9,285 bases of DNA from JBDTMT01 sp039934135 (lineage in GTDB: Bacteria > Desulfobacterota > Binatia > HRBIN30 > CADEER01): positions 1-9,285 of the forward strand of contig JBDTMT010000226.1 of assembly GCA_039934135.1 (NCBI GenBank), read 5' to 3'. The notes below the pieces were generated by a model. That model saw only the letters and a list, made by a program, of their open reading frames with translations. It did no database searches and was not told the origin of the DNA. Made by a program: the position numbers and the translations under genes. Of the stretch, positions 1 to 7,331 are shown piece by piece. How positions within the stretch are numbered: position 1 is the stretch's first letter; every line of letters starts with the position of its first letter.

Positions 1-467
1 AGCGTCGCCGCATCGCGGTCGCTGGCGGCGTCGCCGAGGCCGGGGTACAGCACCACCACGTCGCAGCGCGCCGCCGCCAGCGGCGCGGCGGCGAGCGTGC
101 CGGCGCAGACGGTGAGGGCGACGCCCTCCTGCGCGCCGATGGCGCGCAGCAAGGCCAGGGCGATCGGATCGCGGCCCAGCACGGTGACCGCGGCGCGGCG
201 CGCCAGCGGCACGGCGAGCTGGCCCCAGCGATCGCCGATCACCAGCGCGCGCGCATCGGCCGGCAGGTCGAGCAGCGCCAGCAGCGCGGCGGCGCGCGCA
301 TCGGCGATGGCAGCGTAGCGCCCGTCGGCGCGCAGCGTCGGCGCGCTGCCGAGCACGGCGCGCCATGGCTGGCGGGCGAGCGCGGCGCGCCAGCGCGCCA
401 CTTCATACATGCCGAAGCCCAGGGCCGCGTCGGCCTGGGCCTCATGGGCGGTGCGCGTCATGGGCAT
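1..467 (-). CDS. class I SAM-dependent methyltransferase-like protein, N-terminal part (cut by window edge)
   Basis: About 155 codons are visible; the C-terminus lies beyond the window. The reading frame is open with the expected G/C-rich third positions. After a helical N-terminus, residues 74-90 (ALVIGDRWGQLAVPLAR) look like the first beta strand and glycine loop of a Rossmann methyltransferase. They are followed by VTVLGRDP (about 94-101) as strand 2 and CDVVVLYPGLGD (135-146) as strand 4. The canonical acidic residue ahead of the glycine loop is replaced, so motif I is degenerate and catalytic activity is not assured. The start is uncertain: ATG at 467 and ATG at 461 are both in frame, GTG at 488 is possible, and none has a clear Shine-Dalgarno. 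It lies about 100 bases downstream of the FkbM gene on the same strand, with no terminator seen between them, so it probably belongs to the same glycan unit. A sugar or glycan methyltransferase is the likeliest role, but the substrate cannot be told. Confidence 0.65.
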   Translation of the reverse strand, partial: MPMTRTAHEAQADAALGFGMYEVARWRAALARQPWRAVLGSAPTLRADGRYAAIADARAAALLALLDLPADARALVIGDRWGQLAVPLARRAAVTVLGRDPIALALLRAIGAQEGVALTVCAGTLAAAPLAAARCDVVVLYPGLGDAASDRDAAT

Positions 468-569
468 GCGGCCGGCGCGCCAGCGCACCGGACATGATAT
501 CGCGCTGCCCAGGGGCGCGCGGCCGGCGCGGGCACGGCGCGGTCGTCGTGTGCACTCACCGCGGGCTCG

Positions 570-1592
570 TCAGCTCGGCGTACCGAGCACCTGCAAAGTC
601 GTGTCGGGAAACCAGGCCGCCAGGGCCGCCGCCGACGCGAAGTGTTGCGGCTGCTCCAGCGTCTCGAAGCGGTAGCCGAGCGGCTCGAGCGTGGCGAGCA
701 CGTCGCGCGCCGCCTGATAGCCGTGCAGCTCCATCATCAACACCGGCCGATGTGTCTGCAGCGCCCCGGCCATGCCGCGGATCACCGCGCCCTCGCCGCC
801 CTCGACGTCGATCTTCACCAGCTGCGGGGCGCGCAGGTGGCCGTCGGCGAGCAAGGCGTCGGCGGCGGCGCTGCGCACCGTCACGGCATGGCCGAGTTTC
901 GCCGCGTGATAGATCGACGGCGCGCCCATGCCGAGGTGGCAGTTGCCGAAGTTCATGGTGAAGGCCAGCTCGCCGGCCGCGTCGCTGAGCGCGAGCGGGA
1001 AGATCTCGCACTGCGGCAGCGCGTTCTCGCTCAGGTTCATGCGCAGGAAGTAGACGCACAGCGGATTGGGTTCGAAGGCGTAGACGCGGCCGCTCGGGCC
1101 GACCAGGCGCGCCAGGGCGAGGGTGTAGGTGCCGATGTTGGCGCCGATGTCCCAGGCCACGGCGCCGACCGGCAGCAGCGCGTCGAGGCGGCTCATGACG
1201 TGCGGCTCGTGCTGCGCGAACAGCCGGCCTTCCCACTGACTCGGCGTCCACAGCCGCGTCCCGTATTGGTGCGTGACGCGGCACGGAAACAGGCCGACGG
1301 CGGGACCCGCGGCGATGCTGAAGGGCAGCTCGACGCGCCCCGACGTCCCCGCCGGGCTGCGCCAATCGACCATGACCGTGTAGGCGCCCGGCGCCTCCGG
1401 ATAGAACGCCAGCGTGTCGGCCGTGGTCCAATCGCTCAACGGCGTCAGGTAGTGCACGCCTTCGTGGCGAATGTAGGCGCGCGTTTCGACGTCCGCCGCA
1501 TCGCGCCTGAGCTGCACCGTTACCACCTGGCCGAGCGCCAGCGCCGGCGGCGCCGCGGTGCCGCTCGCCTGCGGCAGCTCCAGTCGAACCAT
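570..1592 (-). CDS. FkbM-family methyltransferase with extra N-terminal beta-rich domain
   Basis: 340 residues. Residues about 110-335 form an FkbM-type SAM-dependent methyltransferase: motif I VAWDIGANIGTYTLALA (145-161), strand 2 VYAFEPNP (170-177), the family signature VKIDVEGGEGAV (259-270) and VLMMELHG (284-291). FkbM enzymes typically O-methylate sugars or polyketide hydroxyls. Residues about 1-97 are an added domain of alternating hydrophobic strands (YIRHEGVHYLTPLSDW, then PGAYTVMVDWRSPAG). It looks like an immunoglobulin-type beta sandwich and is not part of the usual FkbM core. The gene follows the Wzt-like ATPase directly. ATG at 1592 was chosen because the 13 codons upstream use unusually many A/T-ending codons. 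An in-frame GTG at 1631 overlaps the ATPase stop by 4 bp (GTGA), like the gmd/permease junction, and is a serious alternative adding 13 residues. Likely role: methylation, possibly end-capping, of the exported polysaccharide before Wzt recognition. The role is inferred from context. Confidence 0.92.
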   Translation of the reverse strand: MVRLELPQASGTAAPPALALGQVVTVQLRRDAADVETRAYIRHEGVHYLTPLSDWTTADTLAFYPEAPGAYTVMVDWRSPAGTSGRVELPFSIAAGPAVGLFPCRVTHQYGTRLWTPSQWEGRLFAQHEPHVMSRLDALLPVGAVAWDIGANIGTYTLALARLVGPSGRVYAFEPNPLCVYFLRMNLSENALPQCEIFPLALSDAAGELAFTMNFGNCHLGMGAPSIYHAAKLGHAVTVRSAAADALLADGHLRAPQLVKIDVEGGEGAVIRGMAGALQTHRPVLMMELHGYQAARDVLATLEPLGYRFETLEQPQHFASAAALAAWFPDTTLQVLGTPS

Positions 1593-1627
1593 GACGCCCG
1601 TTTTCTTCGCACTCCGAGCTGGCGCTG

Positions 1628-2935
1628 TCACGTGCCCCCCGCGTCGTCGGGCGGAGCCGCGACGCGGTGCACGGCGATGCGCGTGCGCAGATTGGCGATG
1701 CCGAAGCTGCGGTCGACCGCGGTCACCTGGAATTCGAGCACGTCGTAGCGGCGGTCGATCGGCACCACCTCGTCCTCGACCAGCTCGACGAACGAGACCG
1801 AGAGGAAATAGCTGCCGGGCATCAGCACCATGTCCTGCGCGAACTCGACCACCAGCGCTTCGCCGGCGGCGAGCGGCGGCAGCGGCTGGTTCTGGAAGAG
1901 GGTGTTGGTGCCGTACACCTCCATGCCGCGCTCGTTCTTGATGCGCAGGGCGAAGATCGGCTGCGCCACCGCTTCGGCGACGCGCACCGTACAGCGCACG
2001 ACGACCGGCGCGCCGGTTTCGAAGGTCAGCGCCGGCGCGCCGCTGCCGCCGAGCAGCACGACGCTGGTGATGCGGCCTTTGCCGGAGCCGTAGCGGTACT
2101 CCTTCGGCAACGTGTCGGCGCCGGCGTGCACCTCGCCGGGGGTGGCGGCCGGCGCGTCCGCCGCGGCGGGTGCCGGCGGCGGCAGCGGCGGCGCGTCGCG
2201 GGCGAATAGGATGCGGCTGTATTCGTTCAACGCGTCGTTGGGGATGCCGACGAACATGGTGCGGCCGCCGTCGAGCACCACGGCGCGCTCGCACAGGCGC
2301 TTCACCGCGTTGCCGTCGTGACTGACGAAGAGCAGCGTCATGCCGTCGCCGAGCATGCGCGTGATGCGCTCGTAACAGGCGAGCTGGAAGCGCGCGTCGC
2401 CGACCGCCAGCGCTTCGTCGAGGATCAGCACGTCGGGGCGCACGGCGGTGGCGACGGCGAAGGCGAGCCGCACCACCATGCCGCTGGAGTAGACCTTGAC
2501 CGGCATATCGATGAACGGGCCGAGGTCGGCGAAGCGCGCGATGTCGTCGAAGCGCTCGCGGATCTCCGCCTGCGTCAGGCCGAGCACGGCGCCGTTCAGC
2601 AAGACGTTCTCGCGGCCGCTGAACTCGTAGTTGAAGCCGGTGCCGAGCTCGAGCAGCGGCGCGACGCGGCCGTGCACCGCCACCGTGCCCTCGGTCGGCG
2701 TCAGCGTACCGGCGATGCACTGCAGCAGCGTGCTCTTGCCGCTGCCGTTGCGGCCGACGATGCCGAGGGTGCCGCCGCGGCGCAGCTCGAACGACGCGTC
2801 GCGCAAGGCCCAGAACTCGCGGTAGTAGCGCCGCCGCTCGCCGACCAGGAACTGCTTCAGCCGATCCTCGGGTCGGGCGTAGACGTGGTAGCACTTGCCG
2901 AGGCCGGCGACCTGCACGGCGACGTCAGAGGACAT
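1628..2935 (-). CDS. wzt: ABC transporter ATP-binding protein, Wzt-like, with C-terminal glycan-binding domain
   Basis: 435 residues; the energising subunit of a polysaccharide ABC-2 exporter in the inner membrane. The N-terminal nucleotide-binding domain (about 5-240) has Walker A GRNGSGKST (61-69), LLELGTGF (94-101, typical of the Wzt/TagH/KpsT group), the atypical signature YSSGMVVRLAFA (149-160) usual for this group, Walker B VLILDEALAVGD (169-180) and the switch His in SHD (205-207). A proline/alanine-rich linker (about 247-266) leads to a second domain (about 280-424) with YGSGKGRITSV, EVYGTNT and a hydrophobic strand pattern. This matches the Wzt C-terminal carbohydrate-binding domain, which in E. 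coli O8/O9a reads the chain-terminal modification. ATG at 2935 is chosen because MSSDVAVQVAGLGKCYHVY is the normal family N-terminus. It overlaps the permease end by 11 bp, indicating translational coupling. The CBM suggests chain-length control by terminal capping; the adjacent methyltransferase is the obvious candidate. Confidence 0.96.
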   Translation of the reverse strand: MSSDVAVQVAGLGKCYHVYARPEDRLKQFLVGERRRYYREFWALRDASFELRRGGTLGIVGRNGSGKSTLLQCIAGTLTPTEGTVAVHGRVAPLLELGTGFNYEFSGRENVLLNGAVLGLTQAEIRERFDDIARFADLGPFIDMPVKVYSSGMVVRLAFAVATAVRPDVLILDEALAVGDARFQLACYERITRMLGDGMTLLFVSHDGNAVKRLCERAVVLDGGRTMFVGIPNDALNEYSRILFARDAPPLPPPAPAAADAPAATPGEVHAGADTLPKEYRYGSGKGRITSVVLLGGSGAPALTFETGAPVVVRCTVRVAEAVAQPIFALRIKNERGMEVYGTNTLFQNQPLPPLAAGEALVVEFAQDMVLMPGSYFLSVSFVELVEDEVVPIDRRYDVLEFQVTAVDRSFGIANLRTRIAVHRVAAPPDDAGGT

Positions 2936-3751
2936 CGGCGAACCCCGCGCGCGTGCGGTCGAACCACAGCAGTCCCAGCCAGGCGACGATGCCGGCCGCC
3001 AGCGTGGTGGCGGCCAGCGCCGGCCAGTCCGGCGCCTGTCCCCACACCAGCACGGCGCGCGTGCTCTCCAGCACCACGGCAAGGGGATTGAGCAGCGCGG
3101 CGGCGCGCAGCGGCGCCGGCAGCGCGCTGGCCGGAAAGAACACCGGGCTGAGGAACAGCAGCACGCTGACCAGCACGCCGACGACGTGGCTGGTGTCGCG
3201 CACGTAGACGCCGAGCGCGGCGAGCATCCAGGTGAGCCCCAGCACCAGCAACAGCAGCGGCAGCAGCACGACGGGAAGAAAGACGACGGTCCAGGGCACG
3301 CCGCCGCGCACCACCAGCGTCGCCGCCAGCAGCGCCGCGAAACTGACCGCGGCGTGGAACAGTGCCGCGCCGAGCGTCACCCAGGCCAGACATTCCAGCG
3401 GGAAGACGACCTTCTTGACGTAGTTCGGGTTGCCGACCACCAGGCCGGGGGCGCGCGTGACGCATTCGGCGAACAGGTTGAACACCGTCAGGCCGGCGAA
3501 CAGCACCAGCGCGAAGCCGCCGGTGGAATCGACCTCACCGGCCCAGCGCGCCGCGAAGACGTGGCCGAACACCACCGTGTACACCGCCAGCATCAGCAGC
3601 GGATTGGCGAGCGACCAGACGAGACCGAACAGCGAGCCGCGATAGCGCCCCAGGACCTCGCGCTTGGTGAGCTGCCAGACGAGCTGGCGGTTCCCCCACA
3701 GGCTGTCGAGGACCGCCAGCGGACTGCGGCGGTGCGCCGGGTGCGCGGCGG

Positions 3752-3755
<4 letters not shown>
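2925..3755 (-). CDS. wzm: ABC-2 type polysaccharide export permease, Wzm-like
   Basis: 276 residues; the membrane subunit that partners the downstream Wzt-like ATPase to move lipid-linked polysaccharide across the inner membrane. It begins with a cytoplasmic amphipathic stretch LVWQLTKREVLGRYRGSLFG (25-44), typical of the Wzm/TagG/KpsM family. About six membrane segments follow (roughly 42-64, 81-97, 119-147, 155-181, 190-210, 246-265). Family landmarks include NPNYVKKVVFPLE (109-121), YVRDTSHV (184-191) and LSPVFFP (202-208). Length is normal for the family (about 260-280). The start is GTG at 3755, overlapping the gmd stop by 4 bp (GTGA). The next in-frame Met is at residue 54, inside the first membrane segment, which supports the GTG. 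The exporter class is certain; the exact glycan (O-antigen, capsule-like or other) is not shown by the sequence. Confidence 0.95.
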
Positions 3756-4726
<971 letters not shown>

Positions 4727-4779
4727 GCGGAGTCGGGCTTACCAGAGAATCGCGCCCCACGACACCGCTGGGAAACAGG

Positions 4780-4799
4780 TCGGGTGTCGGGTGTTGGGG
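4780..4799 (+). repeat. degenerate 7-bp tandem repeat (TCGGGTG), plus orientation
   Basis: TCGGGTG occurs twice in exact tandem (4780-4786 and 4787-4793), followed by a third degraded copy (TTGGGG, 4794-4799). The same heptamer appears in the opposite orientation at 4969-5007, so the two arrays form a loose inverted pair about 170 bases apart. Function is unknown. Confidence 0.6.
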
Positions 4800-4814
4800 C
4801 GGAAAACGGAAAGC

Positions 4815-4846
4815 CCCGACAGTGGCGCGTGCGCGCCGCTGTCGGG
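4815..4846 (-). terminator. intrinsic terminator-like hairpin downstream of wecB
   Basis: Near-perfect inverted repeat: outer arms CCCGACAG (4815-4822) and CTGTCGGG (4839-4846), inner arms GGCGCG (4824-4829) and CGCGCC (4832-4837), a 2-base loop and a single mismatch (4823/4838). Read on the minus strand, the hairpin is followed by GGCTTTCCGTTTTCC, a broken T-rich tract. This fits a Rho-independent terminator for the wecB unit about 165 bases after its stop. The T tract is interrupted, and the 4823/4838 pair is a G-U wobble only in plus-strand RNA, so another structural role is possible. Confidence 0.55.
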
Positions 4847-4910
4847 AACCTGGTGCGTGAGCACCCGGTCGATGGATCTCGTTTCCCCTAGCGCTTCGTC
4901 TCAGACGGAA

Positions 4911-4974
4911 CGGGTGTCAGCAGGACTTGTGTGAGGCGCCTGGTGCCCGGGATCTCTTATCTGCCTGACACCCG
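4911..4974. repeat. 10-bp perfect inverted repeat, long loop
   Basis: CGGGTGTCAG (4911-4920) is the exact reverse complement of CTGACACCCG (4965-4974). Allowing one extra base, the match extends over three more bases into the loop (CAG against CTGC). The loop is about 44 bases and itself contains the self-complementary GGCGCC and CCCGGG. The right arm overlaps the first unit of the minus-oriented heptamer array. It could fold in the 3' untranslated RNA of wecB. Confidence 0.5.
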
Positions 4975-5007
4975 GCGCCGGGCACCCGGCACCCGACACG
5001 TGGCACC
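4969..5007 (-). repeat. degenerate 7-bp tandem repeat (CACCCGG; TCGGGTG-like on minus)
   Basis: Five consecutive heptamers in register: CACCCGG (4969-4975), CGCCGGG (4976-4982), CACCCGG (4983-4989), CACCCGA (4990-4996), CACGTGG (4997-5003), then CACC. On the minus strand the consensus is (C/T)CGGGTG, the same unit as at 4780-4799 but inverted. It ends four bases before the wecB stop codon. Confidence 0.6.
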
Positions 5008-5010
5008 GCT

Positions 5011-6129
5011 TCACCCGCCACATACCGCTTCCAGGTGTGCGACGATGCGCGCCGCGGCTTTTCCGTCGCCGAACGGGTTGCTGGTGGCGCGCATCGCGGC
5101 GTGTGCGGCGGGATCGGTGAGCAGGGCGCTGGCGGCGGCGACGATCGCGTCGCGGTCGGTGCCGACCAAGCGGGCGACGCCGGCCTCGAGCGCCTCGCGC
5201 CGCTCGGTGGTGTCGCGCGTCACCAGCACCGGCACGCCGAAGCTCGGCGCCTCTTCCTGCACGCCGCCGGAATCGGTGATGATCAGATAGGCGCGGCGCA
5301 GCAGGGCGACGAAGTCGCGGTAGTCGAGCGGCGCAGTGAGCGCGATGCGCGGATGGGCGGCGAGCCGTGCCCGCACCGGGCCGCTCACCGCCGGATTGAG
5401 GTGCACGGGATAGACGATCAGCACGTCGGCGAACCGCTCGGCCAGCGCCACCAGCGCGTCGCACAGCGCCGCCAGGCCGGCGCCGAAACTCTCGCGCCGG
5501 TGGCCGGTGACCAGTACCAGGCGCCGACCGTCGAGCGCATGCGGCGGCAGCGCCGCCGGCAGAGCGACCGCGTGCGCCGCGACGGCGGCGAGCGCGTCGA
5601 CGACGGTGTTGCCGGTGACGTGGATGTGCGCCGCCTCGACGCCCTCGCGCTGCAGCGCCGCCGCGGCGCGCGGCGTCGGCGCGTAGTGCCAGGCGGCCAG
5701 CTGGCTCACTAGGCGGCGGTTCATCTCTTCCGGGAACGGCTGATCGACACGGCCGCTGCGCAGGCCGGCTTCGACGTGGCCGACCGGCACGCCGGCGTAG
5801 AAGCCGGCCAGCGCGGCGGCGAATGCCGTCGTCGTGTCGCCCTGCACCAGCAGCGCCGCCGGCCGCTCGGCGGCGAGGACGGCGGTGAGGCCGCTGACGA
5901 CGCGCGCCGTGATGCCGCCGAGATCCTGCGCCGGCTGCATGATCGCCAGGTCGTGAGCGGGCACCAGGCCGAACACCGCCAGCGTCTGATCGAGCATCTC
6001 GCGATGCTGGCCGCTGACGCAGAGGCGCGGCCGTAGACTGGGCGAGGCGGCCAGCGCCGCGATGACCGGTGCCAGCTTGATCGCCTCGGGGCGCGTGCCG
6101 AGGACCACCAGCACCGGCCGGCGGCTCAT
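5011..6129 (-). CDS. wecB: UDP-N-acetylglucosamine 2-epimerase (non-hydrolysing)
   Basis: 372 residues, the normal length for bacterial WecB/MnaA. It interconverts UDP-GlcNAc and UDP-ManNAc in the cytosol, supplying ManNAc or ManNAcA for surface glycans. The GT-B-like fold shows the family motifs in order: GTRPEAIKLAPV (11-22), SGQHREMLDQ (39-48), QGDTTT (96-101), GHVEAGLRS (117-125), PFPEEMNRR (131-139), TGHRRESFG (208-216), YPVHLNP (240-246), TDSGGVQEEAP (285-295) and RDTTERREA (305-313). The last motif is normally RDTTERPEA; here the proline is Arg311. All other recognised active-site motifs are present. ATG at 6129 overlaps the upstream glycosyltransferase stop by 4 bp (ATGA), so the two are translationally coupled. 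The gene is followed by the repeat array and the terminator-like hairpin, marking the end of this unit. Confidence 0.95.
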   Translation of the reverse strand: MSRRPVLVVLGTRPEAIKLAPVIAALAASPSLRPRLCVSGQHREMLDQTLAVFGLVPAHDLAIMQPAQDLGGITARVVSGLTAVLAAERPAALLVQGDTTTAFAAALAGFYAGVPVGHVEAGLRSGRVDQPFPEEMNRRLVSQLAAWHYAPTPRAAAALQREGVEAAHIHVTGNTVVDALAAVAAHAVALPAALPPHALDGRRLVLVTGHRRESFGAGLAALCDALVALAERFADVLIVYPVHLNPAVSGPVRARLAAHPRIALTAPLDYRDFVALLRRAYLIITDSGGVQEEAPSFGVPVLVTRDTTERREALEAGVARLVGTDRDAIVAAASALLTDPAAHAAMRATSNPFGDGKAAARIVAHLEAVCGG

Positions 6130-7262
6130 GCGCGCGCTTCCTGGCCGGCGATGATGCGCTGATAGAGCGCCAGCAGCTGCGCGGCGATCGCCTCCCAACT
6201 GAAGCGCGCGCGCACGAACGCCACCGCGTTGGGTGCCAGCGCTTCGCGCTCGCGCAGGCATTGGCCGAGCTTGGCGGCGAGGTCGAAGGCATCGCCCGGT
6301 TCGACCAGAAAGCCGGTGCGTCCATCGTCGACCAGCGTGCGCACGCCGGCCAGGCGCGAGGCGACCACCGGCGTGCCGCAGGCGAGCGCCTCGAGCAGCA
6401 CCAGACCGAACGCTTCGGTGCGATCGATCGACGGCAGCGCAAACGCATCGGCGGCGCGGTAGAACGCCGGCAATGCGGCGTCCGGCACGTCGCCGACGAA
6501 GCAGACGCGATCGCCGAGCCGCGCCCGCGCCTGCGCTTCGTACTCGGCGCGCCATTCGCCGTCGCCGCCGACCATCAGCGTCGCGTCCGGGATCAGCGCC
6601 AGCGCCTCGATCAACACGTGCAGGCCTTTGAAGTAGTGGGCGCGGTCGAGGCGGGCGAGAAAGCCGACCGTCAGCGCCTCGCCGAGGCCGAATTGCCGGC
6701 GCGCCGCGGCACGGTCGTCGGTGGGCGAGAAGACGGCCGGATCGACGCCGCCGGGTATCGCCACCAGCTTGCGCTCCAATTCGGCCAGACGCGGAGCCAG
6801 AAAGGACGAGGCGGCGTAGTCGTGCGAGGTGACGAGGATTGCGTCGGCCGCCCGCAGAATGAGCGGCAGCGCGCTGCGCCGATGCCAGTGGAAGAGGCGC
6901 GCCTTCCAGTGCACGCCGACGACATCCATTTGATATTGCAGTACCAGCGGCGGCCCGATCGCCAGCCGGCGCGCTGCCACCAGCTCGGCGGTGCCGAAGA
7001 ACGGGTAGTGCAGGTGCAGCACGTCGAAGCGACCGGCGCGCGCCACCACCTGCGGGAGACAGGCGGCATTGCCGCGCTCGAGTAGGGCGCGCAATTCGAT
7101 CACCTCGACGCCGTCTGGGACGCGCCGCGCCTTCATCTGGCGCGGCGTGAACACCGTCACCTGCGCGCCGGCCGCGGCCAATGCCGCCGCCTGATGGAAC
7201 GCCACCGTGCCCATGCCACCGCGGTAGGGGGGGAAGACGGGGGCGATGTGCGCGACTCGCAC
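6126..7262 (-). CDS. GT-B glycosyltransferase, family 4
   Basis: 378 residues from the chosen start; probably transfers a hexose from a nucleotide-sugar to a growing surface glycan on the cytoplasmic face. The N-terminal domain starts directly with strand 1 (RVAHIAPVFPPYRGGMGT, 2-19), including the GGMGT acceptor loop, and has FDVLHLHYPFF (79-89). The C-terminal donor-binding domain has AIPGGVDPAVFSP (168-180), FLARLDRAHYFKGLHVLIEA (201-220), GGDGEW (232-237) and the EX7E motif with E283 and E291 in RTEAFGLVLLEALACGTPVV. GTG at 7262 was preferred over the longer GTG at 7304 because an AGGA sits 5 bases upstream (7268-7271) and the protein then begins at the fold start. The longer version would also run through the inverted repeat at 7288-7308. 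It is the first gene of the unit, coupled to wecB and divergent from the PKD gene. The sugar and linkage cannot be assigned. Confidence 0.93.
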   Translation of the reverse strand: MRVAHIAPVFPPYRGGMGTVAFHQAAALAAAGAQVTVFTPRQMKARRVPDGVEVIELRALLERGNAACLPQVVARAGRFDVLHLHYPFFGTAELVAARRLAIGPPLVLQYQMDVVGVHWKARLFHWHRRSALPLILRAADAILVTSHDYAASSFLAPRLAELERKLVAIPGGVDPAVFSPTDDRAAARRQFGLGEALTVGFLARLDRAHYFKGLHVLIEALALIPDATLMVGGDGEWRAEYEAQARARLGDRVCFVGDVPDAALPAFYRAADAFALPSIDRTEAFGLVLLEALACGTPVVASRLAGVRTLVDDGRTGFLVEPGDAFDLAAKLGQCLREREALAPNAVAFVRARFSWEAIAAQLLALYQRIIAGQEARA

Positions 7263-7267
7263 GGGAA

Positions 7268-7271
7268 TCCT
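7268..7271 (-). promoter_or_regulatory. ribosome binding site that decides the glycosyltransferase start
   Basis: On the minus strand AGGA lies five bases before the GTG at 7262. The alternative GTG at 7304 has no purine-rich site in front of it, so the shorter protein is favoured. Confidence 0.5.
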
Positions 7272-7287
7272 GCCGATGTGTGGTTCG

Positions 7288-7308
7288 GCCGGTGGTTGCG
7301 CCACCGGC
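7288..7308. promoter_or_regulatory. perfect 8-bp inverted repeat in the divergent spacer (possible operator)
   Basis: GCCGGTGG (7288-7295) and CCACCGGC (7301-7308) are exact inverted arms around a 5-base centre (TTGCG). It sits in the 69-bp gap between the minus-strand glycosyltransferase start (7262) and the plus-strand lipoprotein start (7332), where both promoters must lie or overlap. The symmetry and position fit a dimeric regulator site. An RNA hairpin in either leader is the alternative. No -10/-35 elements were recognisable. Confidence 0.4.
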
Positions 7309-7331
7309 GAGGCTTGGGTACTGCTCGCGCG

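Larger units (their letters stand above)
4727..5010. other. structured intergenic spacer between wecB and gmd
   Basis: 284 bases with no credible gene. It holds a terminator-like hairpin (4815-4846), a pair of 7-bp repeat arrays facing each other (4780-4799 and 4969-5007) and a 10-bp inverted repeat (4911-4920 with 4965-4974), each listed separately. It separates two minus-strand units, so a gmd promoter is expected in its left part (about 4727-4810), but I could not recognise -35/-10 boxes there. gmd also lacks a clear Shine-Dalgarno. Confidence 0.6.

Noticed and set aside
642..1748. Long plus-strand open frame opposite the FkbM gene
   Set aside because: Antisense to a clear FkbM methyltransferase and the ATPase 3' end; the translation is low-complexity Arg/His/Ala-rich, as expected for a shadow frame.
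570..2894. One unbroken minus-strand open frame that would fuse a 400-residue Arg/Ala-rich segment to the FkbM protein
   Set aside because: The upstream part lies in another frame of the well-supported Wzt-like ATPase gene and has no family features; it is a high-GC shadow.
7194..7331. Upstream extension of the PKD gene to an ATG at 7194
   Set aside because: Would overlap the glycosyltransferase start region, bury the signal peptide 46 residues inside the protein and read through the divergent spacer.
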